Assembly: GCF_024655635.1 (NCBI RefSeq)
Contig: NZ_JANLGI010000012.1
Span: forward strand, 62,001 to 126,000
Direction of reading: 5' to 3'
DNA length: 64,000 nt
DNA from: Allobosea sp. 47.2.35
Lineage (GTDB): Bacteria > Pseudomonadota > Alphaproteobacteria > Rhizobiales > Beijerinckiaceae
In this document: positions 26,728 to 35,821 of the stretch, in pieces
Position numbering within the stretch: position 1 is the stretch's first letter
Layout: each line of letters starts with the position of its first letter
Notes under the pieces: generated by a model
Told to the model about the DNA's origin: nothing
Database searches by the model: none
The model's input: the letters and a program-made list of their open reading frames with translations, nothing else
Program-made: the position numbers and the translations under genes

Positions 26728-28070
26728 GCTCGCTGATTCGCCCCGGACTGCGCGGCCTGTGCCTTGCCGCCCTGCTGGCGACATCAGGTGCCGCGCTCGC
26801 CCAGACGCCGCAGCCCGATCCGGAAGCCCTTCAGCGCGAGGCGATGCAGAAGCTCGTCGAGAAGCAGGCGCGCGAGAGCGAGCTCAAGGCGATCGAGCAG
26901 CGCCTCGCCGGCAACACCGAGGCCCGCGCCGCGCTTGAAAAGGAAATGGCCGCGATCCGAGCGGACCGCGCCGCCCTGAACAAGGCCCTGCTCGACACCA
27001 CCGCGCGGACCCAGGCAGCCGAGGAGCGGCTTGGTGCGCTGGAGACAAGGCTCGCCCTGCTGCAATCCAGCGAGACCGCGATCCGCCGTTCGCTCGACGG
27101 CCGGCGCAACCTGATCGCCGAGGTGCTGGCCGCGCTGCAGCGCATCGGTCGCCGCCCGCCGCCTGCCGTGCTGGTCCGCCCCGAGGATATCCTGGAGGCC
27201 GTGCGTGCCTCGATGCTGCTCGGCGCCGTCGTGCCGGACCTCAGGCAGGAGGTCGAGATCCTCGGCACCGACCTCGCCGAACTCGTCCGCCTGCGCAACG
27301 GCATCGCCACGGAAAAAGGCCGGATCGGCACCGAGATGGAGCAGATCGCAGGCGAGCGCCAGCGTCTGGCATCCCTGATCGAGGCAAGGCGCGAGCGCGA
27401 GGCCAATGCCGCCCGGGATGTCGAGCAACAGGCCGCGCTCGGCAAGGAACTTGCCGGCCAGGCCCGCTCGATGCGGGACTTCGTCGAGAAGATCGAAAAG
27501 GAAATCTCCGTCGCGAACAAGGCGGCCGATGCCGCCCGCCAGGCGATCGAGCAGGAGACGCGTGAGCAGCGCGAGCGCATGACGGCACTTGCCTTCAAGG
27601 ACCCCGCGCGGCTCGCCCCCAAGATCGCCTTCGCCGAGGCGAAGGGATTGCTTTCCCTGCCGGCGGCAGGATCACGATTGCGTGGTTTCGGCGATCCTGA
27701 CGGCGCTGGCGGCACCATCCGGGGGATTTCTCTGGAAACCCGCGCCAACGCCCTAGTTTCGGCGCCTTCCGACGCTTGGGTGGTGTATGCGGGACCGTTC
27801 CGCTCGTTCGGGCAACTCTTGATCCTGAACGCGGGCGGAGGATACTACATCCTGCTGGCCGGCATGCAGCGGATCGACGTTGCGCTCAATCAGTTCGTGC
27901 TGGCGGGAGAGCCGGTTGCGACGATGGGCGAAACGTCGGAAGCTGCGGCGACGACAGTAGGGGTGGGAACCGGGCAGCCGGTTCTGTATATCGAATTCAG
28001 GAAAGACGGCGTCTCGATCGATCCGACGCCGTGGTGGACGAAATCGCAAGGCGAAAAGGTTCGCGGATGA
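26724..28070 (+). CDS. EnvC-like murein hydrolase activator (degenerate LytM / M23 domain)
   Basis: 448 residues. Signal peptide (LCLAALLATSGAALAQ), a long coiled coil (about 40-290, many Glu/Arg/Ala heptads such as KAIEQRLAGNTEARAALEKE), and a C-terminal LytM domain from about 310. The Zn-binding His positions of active M23 enzymes are missing (TIRGISLETRANALVSAP; YYILLAGM; VLYIEFRKDG), as in EnvC and NlpD, which activate amidases rather than cut peptidoglycan. Exported; probably acts at division with CtpA downstream. ATGA overlaps on both sides. Confidence 0.9.
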   Translation: MSSLIRPGLRGLCLAALLATSGAALAQTPQPDPEALQREAMQKLVEKQARESELKAIEQRLAGNTEARAALEKEMAAIRADRAALNKALLDTTARTQAAEERLGALETRLALLQSSETAIRRSLDGRRNLIAEVLAALQRIGRRPPPAVLVRPEDILEAVRASMLLGAVVPDLRQEVEILGTDLAELVRLRNGIATEKGRIGTEMEQIAGERQRLASLIEARREREANAARDVEQQAALGKELAGQARSMRDFVEKIEKEISVANKAADAARQAIEQETREQRERMTALAFKDPARLAPKIAFAEAKGLLSLPAAGSRLRGFGDPDGAGGTIRGISLETRANALVSAPSDAWVVYAGPFRSFGQLLILNAGGGYYILLAGMQRIDVALNQFVLAGEPVATMGETSEAAATTVGVGTGQPVLYIEFRKDGVSIDPTPWWTKSQGEKVRG

Positions 28071-29431
28071 TGCGCAAGGTTTCCCTCGTTCTCGCCGGCG
28101 CCATCATGGGCGCGGGCCTGACCGGTCTCGCCACCCAGACCAGGCTGCTGAGCTCGACCAGCGCGGTCGCGGCCTCGGCCGAGGTCTACCGCAGCCTGAA
28201 CCTCTTCGGCGACATCTTCGAGAAGATCCGCACCGATTACGTCGACAAGCCCGACGAGCAGAAGCTGATCGAGGCCGCCATCAACGGCATGGTCTCCTCG
28301 CTCGACCCGCATTCGTCCTATCTCGACTCCAAGTCCTTCCGCGACATGGACACCGACATGCGCGGCCAGTTCGGTGGCCTCGGCATCGAGGTGACGATGG
28401 AGGACGGCGTCCTCAAGGTCGCCAAGCCGATCAAGGACACGCCCGCCTCCAAGGCCGGCATCCTCGCGAACGACATCATCCGCCAGATCGACGGCCAGGA
28501 GGTGAAGGGCCTCTCCCTGACCCAGGCGGTCGAGAAGATGCGCGGGTTGATCAACACCCAGGTCACCCTCAAGATCGACCGCCCCGGCAAGACCGAACCG
28601 CTCGAATTCACCCTGACCCGCTCGACCATCGTCGTGCCGGCCGTCGAGGAGCGCGTCGAGGGCGATATCGGCTACATTCGCATCGGCACCTTCTCCGAGC
28701 AGACCTATGACGGCCTGCGCAAGGCGATCGAGAAGACGACGAGCGAGATCGGCGCCGACAAGCTCAAGGGCTTCGTCATCGACCTCCGCAACAACCGCGG
28801 TGGCCGCCTCGACCAGTCCGTGCTGGTCTCCGACGCCTTCCTCGATCGCGGCAAGATCGTCTCGACCCGCGGCCGCAATGCCGAGGAGACCCAGGTCTTC
28901 AACGCCAAGTCGGGCGACCTGACCAAGGGCAAGCCGGTCGTGGTGCTGATCAACGGCTCGTCGGCCTCGGCGGCCGAGATCGTCGCCGGCGCCCTGCAGG
29001 ACCACAAGCGCGCGACCGTGATGGGCACGCGCTCCTTCGGCAAGGGCTCGGTCCAGACCGTGATCCCGCTCGGCTCGAATGGCGGCCTGCGCCTGACCAC
29101 GGCGCGCTACTACACGCCGTCGGGCAACTCGATCCAGGCCAAGGGCATCACGCCGGATATCGAGGTCCAGCAGGACATCCCGCAGGAGATCAAGGACAAG
29201 CTCGTCGAGAACAAGGGCGAAGCCGCGCTCAAGGGCCATCTCAAGGCCGGCGAGGGCGAGGAGCAGTCCGGCTCGAGCTCCTACGTCCCGTCCGACGCCA
29301 CCAAGGACACCCAGCTCATCGCCGCGCTGAACCAGCTGCGCGGGGTCAAGACGGGTGCTGCGGCCGCCGCCGACAAGCCCGCCGCTCCGGCCGCGCCCGC
29401 GACGACCGAGGCGCCCAAGCAGCCGAACTGA
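28067..29431 (+). CDS. ctpA: S41-family carboxy-terminal processing protease CtpA
   Basis: 454 residues from ATG 28067 (overlap with the EnvC-like gene; ATG 28070 is one codon later). N-terminal export signal/anchor (KVSLVLAGAIMGAGLTGLA), PDZ domain about residues 95-175 (GGLGIEVTMEDGVLKVAKP), S41 domain with catalytic Ser in LINGSSASAAEIVAGAL (about 305) and Lys in GTRSFGKGSVQT (about 330). Ala/Pro/Lys-rich C-terminal tail. Periplasmic; likely controls peptidoglycan hydrolases. Confidence 0.95.
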   Translation: MMRKVSLVLAGAIMGAGLTGLATQTRLLSSTSAVAASAEVYRSLNLFGDIFEKIRTDYVDKPDEQKLIEAAINGMVSSLDPHSSYLDSKSFRDMDTDMRGQFGGLGIEVTMEDGVLKVAKPIKDTPASKAGILANDIIRQIDGQEVKGLSLTQAVEKMRGLINTQVTLKIDRPGKTEPLEFTLTRSTIVVPAVEERVEGDIGYIRIGTFSEQTYDGLRKAIEKTTSEIGADKLKGFVIDLRNNRGGRLDQSVLVSDAFLDRGKIVSTRGRNAEETQVFNAKSGDLTKGKPVVVLINGSSASAAEIVAGALQDHKRATVMGTRSFGKGSVQTVIPLGSNGGLRLTTARYYTPSGNSIQAKGITPDIEVQQDIPQEIKDKLVENKGEAALKGHLKAGEGEEQSGSSSYVPSDATKDTQLIAALNQLRGVKTGAAAAADKPAAPAAPATTEAPKQPN

Positions 29432-29457
29432 GCCTGCGGGCGCTCCAGACGCCTTCG

Positions 29458-29529
29458 CGAGAGCCGATCCGGCTCTCGGTTCCAGACCGTGAACGCGTGT
29501 CCGATCAGATTGCGATGCGATCTGATCGG
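29458..29529. terminator. Two tandem inverted repeats after ctpA
   Basis: First hairpin: CGAGAGCCG / CGGCTCTCG (29458-29466 and 29470-29478), loop three bases. Second: CCGATCAGAT / ATCTGATCGG (29501-29510 and 29520-29529), loop nine bases. Neither has a long T tract, so termination would be weak or factor-assisted; they may instead be intergenic repeat elements. Confidence 0.45.
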
Positions 29530-29646
29530 CGCGTACTCTGGCGCGCGGGCTGCTGATTCGGGTCCGTATCGCAATTTCGAGGACGGCCTCTCCCGGCCGG
29601 AACGCCGCTGACGGAGCTCAATCGACCGCTCGGCCAGGATTGCCCG

Positions 29647-30834
29647 GTGGCCTCTGGCAGGCCCTGGGGTCGCTGGCTCGCGACGGCGGCGGCCGGCTGC
29701 GTCGGCGCGGCTATTCTCGGGCTCGTGCTGACGGTCGCGCTGCGTCGTGACCCCGATGGCGGCGAACCGATGGCCGTGGCCGCGATCGAGAAGCGCGCTG
29801 CCCCGGTCTCATCCGCTCCGGCCAATCCCGGCCCGGTCGCGGCGACGCCGCAGGGCCCGGCCAGCGCAGCCCAGCTCGAGCACAGCGCGGGCGTGACCGT
29901 GACCCGCGCCGGCGAAGATGCGCCGGAAGCCATCGTCATCACCATTCCCGACGAGGCCCGTACGCAGAAGCTCGCGACGGCCCCCGACAATCACCTTGTC
30001 GAGCGCTCGCGCTACGGCCTGCTGCCGAAGGTTGGCCCGGAGGGCGCAACCCCAGCCAAGATCTATGCCCGCCCGCTCGGCCCCGAGCCTGCGACCAAGC
30101 CGGCCGGGCGCATCGCGCTGCTCGTCGGCGGGCTCGGCATCAGCCAGAGCGGCACGGCCGATGCGATCGCGAAGCTGCCCCCGGCCGTGTCGCTCGCCTT
30201 CGCGCCCTACGGCACCGAGCTCGAACGCACCGTCCAGCGCGCCCGCGGCGAAGGCCACGAGGTCTTCCTGCAATTGCCGATGGAGCCCTTCGACTATCCC
30301 GACAACGATCCCGGTCCGCATACGCTGCTGACCGGCCCGAAGGCACCCGACAACCTCGACAAGCTGCATTGGGCGCTCGGCCGCTTTACCGGCTATGTCG
30401 GCATCGTCAATTTCCTCGGCGGCCGCTTCACGGCGGACGAAGGCGCCCTCTCCCCGGTCCTGCGTGAGCTTGCGGGCCGCGGCCTGATGGTCGTCGATGA
30501 CGGCTCCTCCCCGCGCAGCCTGCTCGCCGGCTCGGCCGATCGTGCCCGCATTCCCTCTCTGAAGATCGACCGCGTCATCGATGGCGTCACCCGCCCCGAC
30601 GCGATCGACAAGGAACTGGCCGCGCTCGAAAACCTCGCCCGCGAGCAGGGCGTCGTTGTCGCTGCCGCCAGCGCGCTGCCGGTCTCGATCGAGCGGATCA
30701 ACCGCTGGGCACAGTCGCTGGAAGCCAAGAAGCTCGTCATCGTCCCGGTCAGCGCGGCCCGCGGCTTCCGCTCGCCCAAGAGCACCGGATCGATCGGCAC
30801 GGGATCGACCAAGCCCACCGGATCGCAGCAATGA
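29647..30834 (+). CDS. Divergent polysaccharide deacetylase family protein
   Basis: 395 residues from GTG 29647. N-terminal membrane anchor (LATAAAGCVGAAILGLVLTVAL), low-complexity Ala/Pro linker, then the deacetylase-like domain from about 155: RIALLVGGLGISQSGTADAI, HEVFLQLPMEPFDYPDNDPG and NFLGGRFTADEGALSPVL, with MVVDDGSSPRS. These match the 'divergent polysaccharide deacetylase' (YibQ-like) group often found after ctpA. A CTG at 29608 would give an extra TELNRPLGQDCP, which resembles the start of homologues, so the true start may be upstream. Confidence 0.9.
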   Translation: MASGRPWGRWLATAAAGCVGAAILGLVLTVALRRDPDGGEPMAVAAIEKRAAPVSSAPANPGPVAATPQGPASAAQLEHSAGVTVTRAGEDAPEAIVITIPDEARTQKLATAPDNHLVERSRYGLLPKVGPEGATPAKIYARPLGPEPATKPAGRIALLVGGLGISQSGTADAIAKLPPAVSLAFAPYGTELERTVQRARGEGHEVFLQLPMEPFDYPDNDPGPHTLLTGPKAPDNLDKLHWALGRFTGYVGIVNFLGGRFTADEGALSPVLRELAGRGLMVVDDGSSPRSLLAGSADRARIPSLKIDRVIDGVTRPDAIDKELAALENLAREQGVVVAAASALPVSIERINRWAQSLEAKKLVIVPVSAARGFRSPKSTGSIGTGSTKPTGSQQ

Positions 30835-31355
30835 CCGACAAGGCCCCCGAAGGCTATCGCCCCTGCGTGGGCCTGGCCCTGTTCAATGCCGAGGGCCTCG
30901 TCTTCGTCGGCCGGCGCGCCGACAAGACCAAGCGCGAGCATGTCGCGCCCGGCCATGCCTGGCAGATGCCGCAGGGCGGCATCGACGCGGGCGAAACGCC
31001 GCTGGAAGCCGCGCGCCGCGAGCTTGCGGAGGAGACCAATGTTACCTCGGTCGAGCTTCTCGGCGAGGCGCCGGGCTGGCTCGCCTATGACCTGCCTGTC
31101 GATATCGGCAAGGAAGCCTGGAAGGGCCGCTGGCGCGGCCAGGCCCAGAAATGGTTCGCCTTCCGCCTCACCGGCTCCGAGGACGAGATCAACATCCTGA
31201 CACCGGCCGGCGGCCACAAGCCGGAGTTCGACGCCTGGCGCTGGGCACGGCTCGCCGAAACCCCGGAGCTGATCATCCCGTTCAAGCAGGATGTCTACCG
31301 GCAGGTCGCCCGGCATTTCGCGCCCTTCGCCGACGCTGCCGAGAGAAGGCGCTGA
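30831..31355 (+). CDS. rppH: RNA pyrophosphohydrolase RppH
   Basis: Removes pyrophosphate from mRNA 5' ends to start decay. 174 residues. Nudix box GGIDAGETPLEAARRELAEE then TNV (residues about 46-68), preceded by GHAWQMPQGG, and followed by WKGRWRGQAQKWFAFRLTG, typical of RppH. Four-base overlap (ATGA) with the deacetylase gene. Confidence 0.95.
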   Translation: MTDKAPEGYRPCVGLALFNAEGLVFVGRRADKTKREHVAPGHAWQMPQGGIDAGETPLEAARRELAEETNVTSVELLGEAPGWLAYDLPVDIGKEAWKGRWRGQAQKWFAFRLTGSEDEINILTPAGGHKPEFDAWRWARLAETPELIIPFKQDVYRQVARHFAPFADAAERRR

Positions 31356-31362
31356 GGCTGCG

Positions 31363-31950
31363 TCAGCCCATCGTGTAGACGACCCGCACGATCCAGTAGC
31401 TCTGGTAGAGGATATGCGCGCTGGCGAGCGCGATATGGACCGAGCGCCGCGCGGAGACATAGGCGACGAGGCAGAGCGCCAACCCGATCGGGACCTGCAC
31501 GAGATAGTCGCCGCTAAGCTGGCTCCAGTGCTCGCTGCCCTTGATCAGCGTATCGACGACATCGAGCACGAAGGTTGCCGCCAGCAAGCCGAAGAACCAG
31601 TGCCGCCGCCGGATGAAGAAGTCCTCGTAGCCGGCATACTCGGCGATATTGTCCGGGAACAGCAGCGCCGAGATCAGGTAGAGCACGACGGCATAGCAGA
31701 TCAGGAAGAGATAGACGCCGAAGCTCCAGACCGGGATGCGCGACAGCCCGAACTCCCACCACCAGAACAGCACGAGTTCGAGCAGGATCGAGCCGGCCCA
31801 GAGCATATGGAGCAGCGAGACGCGGTGGCGGCCGGGATGCTGGATGAAGCCGGCGAGGCCCGCCAGCATCCGCGTGATGCCGAGCCCGATGACCATGCCC
31901 ATGACGATGCGGACATGGGTGAAGAGTTCATGCGGCGAGACGGTCTCCAT
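31363..31950 (-). CDS. Hypothetical membrane protein
   Basis: 195 residues, about five or six hydrophobic segments (HVRIVMGMVIGLGITRMLAG; LWAGSILLELVLFWWWEFGL; FGVYLFLICYAVVLYLISAL; FFGLLAATFVLDVVDTLI; QVPIGLALCLVAYVSA; YQSYWIVRVVYTMG). I do not recognise a characterised family. Converges on rppH with a seven-base gap. No partner is evident. Confidence 0.75.
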   Translation of the reverse strand: METVSPHELFTHVRIVMGMVIGLGITRMLAGLAGFIQHPGRHRVSLLHMLWAGSILLELVLFWWWEFGLSRIPVWSFGVYLFLICYAVVLYLISALLFPDNIAEYAGYEDFFIRRRHWFFGLLAATFVLDVVDTLIKGSEHWSQLSGDYLVQVPIGLALCLVAYVSARRSVHIALASAHILYQSYWIVRVVYTMG

Positions 31951-32150
31951 GCCCCCTGCTTAGAGCAACAATCGCAGCGATGGCCACCGATTTTGGGAGG
32001 TTTGCGCTGCGACCGCCATCGCCTCGGGTCGCAAGCTTGCCAGTCCCGCTTGCGAAAGCTAAAGCGCTTGTCGCGAGGTAACGTCCTCGATCCCGTCCTG
32101 GGATACAGAATGTCCGGGAACGGCCCGGCCCCTTCCTTTCGGGCCGGCCC

Positions 32151-33296
32151 ATGACGACATCCTCGACCAGCACGATCAACGCAACGCCACTGATCCGGTG
32201 GTTCATATCCTCTGCGACGATGACGGTTCCGCAGGCGGCGGGGCCCGTCGCCTTCGCGCTCGTCGCCCTGGCGCTCACCGGCGACACCAGCGCCGGCGCG
32301 GCCATGATCCTGTCGATGACGCTCGCCCAGGTGGTCGGCGCCATCCCGATCACACGCCTGGGCCGCGGCTTCGCACCCACGACATTCCTGAGGCTGCTGG
32401 TGGTGTTCAGGACGATCGCGCTCGGCACGCTTGCCCTGCTCGCGCACTATGCAACGCCCGTCATCTGGCTGGTCGCGGCATCGGCATTGGCCGGGCTGGT
32501 GAATGGCGCGGCTGCCGGATATCTGCGGACGATCCTCAACGCGCTCGCGCCGGCGGCGAAGCTTCCTCGTGCGCTGGGGATCGCGGCAACGCTGAACGAG
32601 ACCACATTCGTTCTGGCGCCGGTGGCAGCTTCAGGGCTGGGCACCATCTCGCCCGTCTTTGCGGTCCTGGCCATCGCGATCCTCGGCACGATCCCAGCGC
32701 TCTTGCTTCCGACAGTACGGTCCGAGGCCTCGCCAGACGAGGTCCATGCCCCGGACGCGTCGATCCTCAGTCCGTCGATCCTGCTTTGGCTCATGTGCGC
32801 CGCCGCAGGCGGAGCGACGGTGGCCGCGCTGGAGATCGGCGCCGTCGCACTGGCGCTGCATTTCGGCTACGCACCGTCGCTGGCGATCCTGTTCACCGTA
32901 CCGCTCTGCCTGGCTTCGGTCGCAGGCGGCATCTGGGTCAGCATCCGAAACCGCATGGCGAGCCGACGGGCGGTCCTGGTCCAGTTGGCGATCATGACGT
33001 CCGGAGCGATCCTGGCGGCACTTCAGATTTCGATGATCGTGACGGTCGTCGCCGCCGTCCTAATCGGCGCGGTTCTGGCGCCGCTGGGCACCTATTACTC
33101 GCTCGTCCTCGATACGCTCGCGCCGCCGAAGCGACGTGCGGAGGTCTTCGCCTTGCTGCGGACGGCAAACGCGGTTGGCGTGATCGTGGTGAGCGCGGTG
33201 ATGACCACGGTTTCCCTCTCGACGTCGCTGATCACGGTCAGCTGCATGATGGCATCAGTCGTGATCGTCGTCGGCATCGTGTCGCGCCGGCCTTGA
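32151..33296 (+). CDS. MFS-like transporter
   Basis: 381 residues with about ten to twelve hydrophobic segments. Polar start (MTTSSTSTINATPLIRW), then TVPQAAGPVAFALVALALTG. A central loop around residue 195-210 (TVRSEASPDEVHAPDAS) splits two halves, as in the major facilitator superfamily. GAGTYYSLVLDTLAPPKRRAE-like sequence near residue 310 (LGTYYSLVLDTLAPPKRRAE) matches the MFS cytoplasmic loop. Codon use is a little less GC-biased than its neighbours. Substrate unknown. Confidence 0.8.
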   Translation: MTTSSTSTINATPLIRWFISSATMTVPQAAGPVAFALVALALTGDTSAGAAMILSMTLAQVVGAIPITRLGRGFAPTTFLRLLVVFRTIALGTLALLAHYATPVIWLVAASALAGLVNGAAAGYLRTILNALAPAAKLPRALGIAATLNETTFVLAPVAASGLGTISPVFAVLAIAILGTIPALLLPTVRSEASPDEVHAPDASILSPSILLWLMCAAAGGATVAALEIGAVALALHFGYAPSLAILFTVPLCLASVAGGIWVSIRNRMASRRAVLVQLAIMTSGAILAALQISMIVTVVAAVLIGAVLAPLGTYYSLVLDTLAPPKRRAEVFALLRTANAVGVIVVSAVMTTVSLSTSLITVSCMMASVVIVVGIVSRRP

Positions 33297-33349
33297 GCGC
33301 AGCGATCGCGGGCAGCCCGAACATCGACTGCTATCCACTGCCTTGGAAA

Positions 33350-33426
<77 letters not shown>

Positions 33427-33454
33427 GCACAGAACTCCGTGTAGCATAATCGCG

Positions 33455-34231
33455 ATGCGGGTGAAGTCCCTTCTTGCCATCGTCATATTCGCGGCCCTTG
33501 CCGTCATGCCGGCAGGGGCCGCGTACGGCTGCGTGCCCGGCGCCGATGCAACCATGAGCGTGCAATTGACCGGGCTCGATCCCGCAGGAGACCTGCTTCT
33601 GGGCGATGGCCGGAAGCTCCGCCTTGTCGGTCTCGCGCCGCGCCAGAGCTCCGAGGAGACGTCGCGCTTCGATGCCGGCCTGCGCGGCTTCCTAGGCCGC
33701 CCGCTCGGTCTTGCCGTTCTCGGCGAGCCCGATCGCTGGGGGCGGCTGCCGGCGCGGCTGTCCGTCCCGTCAGCGACACCGGGCGAACCGGCTCAGGACC
33801 TCGCTGAATGGCTGCTGCGGCAGGGCGTGGCCTTGCCCATGCCCGAGCCCGGCTTATCCCCCTGCGCAGTGCCGCAGAAGGCGCCCATTCAGAAAACGGT
33901 AACATCTCGGACGCAAGTTTCGCCGCTGACGGCGGTCGATGGCCATGATCTCGCCGCGGTAAAGGCGCAGGAGGGGCGTTACGTCATGCTGGAAGGCCGG
34001 ATCGCCTCGGTCGGCGAGCGCTCCCAGCGGACCTACCTGAACTTCTCCCGCCGCCCGAAGGAGGCTGCCTCGATCGTCCTCTCGCGCAGCCTCTGGCGCG
34101 AACTGAAGAGCGCCGGCTGGACCGCGAGCGATCTCGGCGGTAAACGGCTGCGCGCCTATGGTGTCCTGTCCGGGCGCGACGGCCTTCTTTTGGAGGTCGC
34201 TTCGCGAACCGCTCTGGAATTGATCGACTGA
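33455..34231 (+). CDS. Exported protein with a nuclease-like (SNase-type) N-terminal half, function unknown
   Basis: 258 residues. Signal peptide KSLLAIVIFAALAVMPAGAA. Residues 35-120 resemble a weak staphylococcal-nuclease fold (GDGRKLRLVGLAP; PDRWGRLPARL; QDLAEWLLRQGVALP), but the catalytic Arg/Glu pattern is not clear. Residues 155-258 (YVMLEGRIASVGERSQRTYL; GKRLRAYGVLSGRDGLLLEV) look like an OB-type domain. Four bases before the M48 lipoprotein gene, so likely co-transcribed. Confidence 0.75.
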   Translation: MRVKSLLAIVIFAALAVMPAGAAYGCVPGADATMSVQLTGLDPAGDLLLGDGRKLRLVGLAPRQSSEETSRFDAGLRGFLGRPLGLAVLGEPDRWGRLPARLSVPSATPGEPAQDLAEWLLRQGVALPMPEPGLSPCAVPQKAPIQKTVTSRTQVSPLTAVDGHDLAAVKAQEGRYVMLEGRIASVGERSQRTYLNFSRRPKEAASIVLSRSLWRELKSAGWTASDLGGKRLRAYGVLSGRDGLLLEVASRTALELID

Positions 34232-34235
34232 GGAC

Positions 34236-35720
34236 ATGCAGCAGACCTGGCGAGCATCGCTTTCGCGACTTTCGAAGCGGCTGGCAGCCATCATGCTGCC
34301 CGGCTTCCTGCTCGTCGGCTGTCTCGGCGACCAGAGCCCGCTGCTGCCGGCGAGCGCGACCTCCGACAACGAGATCGCGCCGCGTATCAGCACGATCCAG
34401 CGCGCTTCCGACCAGGAGCACCAGCGCCTGCTCGCGGCCTTCGGCGGCGAATATCGCGCGCCGCGCGCCCGCGCCGCGCTCGACGATGTCGTCCAGCGCC
34501 TCGCCAAGGCCGGCGAGGGCCAGATCGGCCATTACGACATCACCATCCTGAACTCGCCGGTGGTCAATGCCTTCGCGCTGCCCAACGGCCGGCTCTATGT
34601 CACGCGCGGCCTGCTGGCGCTCGCCAACGACACCTCCGAGATCGCCTCGGTGCTGGCGCATGAGATCGCCCATGTCACCGCGCAGCACGCCGTCGAGCGA
34701 GCCGAGAAGGAAGCGGAATCGGCGTTGGTGAACCAGGTCGTCTCGCAGGTCCTGAAGGACCCCGCGCGCGGCGCGGCTGTCAGCGCAGGCTCCAAGCTCT
34801 CGCTCGCCAGGTTCTCGCGCCAGCAGGAACTGACCGCGGACCAGATCAGCGTCCGCAACATCTCGCGTGCAGGCTACGACCCCTATGGCGCCGGCCGTTT
34901 CCTCGCCACGCTCGGCCGCAACACCGCCTTCCGCAGCAGTGGCCAGAACCAGAGCCCCGACGACAAGCGGCTCGACATCCTCTCCAGCCATCCGCAGACG
35001 CCGGAGCGGATCGCCGCCGTCACCGCCGCCGCCCGCCAGATCGGTGCGCCCGGTATCGGCGAGCGCGACGCCAATCGCTGGCTGAGCGTGATCGAAGGCC
35101 TGGCCTATGGCGACGATCCGCGTGACGGCGTTGTCCGCGGGCGGCGCTATCTTAACAGCGCGCTGCGCATCGGCTTCAGCGCGCCCGAAGGCTTCAGCCT
35201 GGAAGCCGCCCAGGACATGGTCATCGGCGTCAGCGCCAATGGCGCTCAGGCCCTGCGCTTCGATTCCGTCACGCTGAAGAGCGGCCAGACGCTGGAATCC
35301 TATGTCGCCGCCGGCTGGATCGAGGGCGTCGAGACCACCGGCATCGAGAAGATCGAGATCGCCGGCCAGCCCGCCATCCGCGCCCATGGCCGAGGCACCG
35401 ACTGGACCTTCAGGCTCGCCGCCGTGCAGATCGGCGACCGGGTCTATCGCTTTATCCTGGCTGCACGCGGCGGCAGCGACCCTGAGCGGCAGATGCGCAG
35501 CATCGTCGACAGCTTCCGGGTCATGACACCGGCCGAAGCTCAGGCCGTCCGACCGATGCAGATCCGGCTGGTCGCGGCCGAAGCCGGCGACACGATCGCC
35601 AGCATGGCCGAGCGCATGCCCGAGCAGGACAGACCGGGCGAGCTCTTCCAACTCCTCAACGGGCTCGACCGCAATGCCGCGCTGACGCCTGGCCAGCGTT
35701 ACAAGGTCGTCGCCGAATAG
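34236..35720 (+). CDS. M48-family zinc metalloprotease, lipoprotein
   Basis: 494 residues. Lipobox LLVGC (Cys near residue 29) after a positively charged start, so probably tethered in the envelope. Active site HEIAH in VLAHEIAHVTAQHAVERAEK (about residue 145), third ligand Glu in RQQELTADQISV (about 197). Two extra domains follow: about 320-440 (RFDSVTLKSGQTLESYVAAG) and a LysM-like C-terminus (AEAGDTIASMAERMPEQD; LTPGQRYKVV). Resembles BepA/LoiP-type proteases that check outer-membrane proteins; the exact role is inferred. Confidence 0.92.
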   Translation: MQQTWRASLSRLSKRLAAIMLPGFLLVGCLGDQSPLLPASATSDNEIAPRISTIQRASDQEHQRLLAAFGGEYRAPRARAALDDVVQRLAKAGEGQIGHYDITILNSPVVNAFALPNGRLYVTRGLLALANDTSEIASVLAHEIAHVTAQHAVERAEKEAESALVNQVVSQVLKDPARGAAVSAGSKLSLARFSRQQELTADQISVRNISRAGYDPYGAGRFLATLGRNTAFRSSGQNQSPDDKRLDILSSHPQTPERIAAVTAAARQIGAPGIGERDANRWLSVIEGLAYGDDPRDGVVRGRRYLNSALRIGFSAPEGFSLEAAQDMVIGVSANGAQALRFDSVTLKSGQTLESYVAAGWIEGVETTGIEKIEIAGQPAIRAHGRGTDWTFRLAAVQIGDRVYRFILAARGGSDPERQMRSIVDSFRVMTPAEAQAVRPMQIRLVAAEAGDTIASMAERMPEQDRPGELFQLLNGLDRNAALTPGQRYKVVAE

Positions 35721-35821
35721 CCCTGCTGCCTTCACAAGGCCGCGAGTCCGTCCAACGCCCTCCTGCATCGCGTGCGCCCGGCGCTATGATTGGCGCAAGG
35801 CCATGACCAAGGGAGGCAAGA

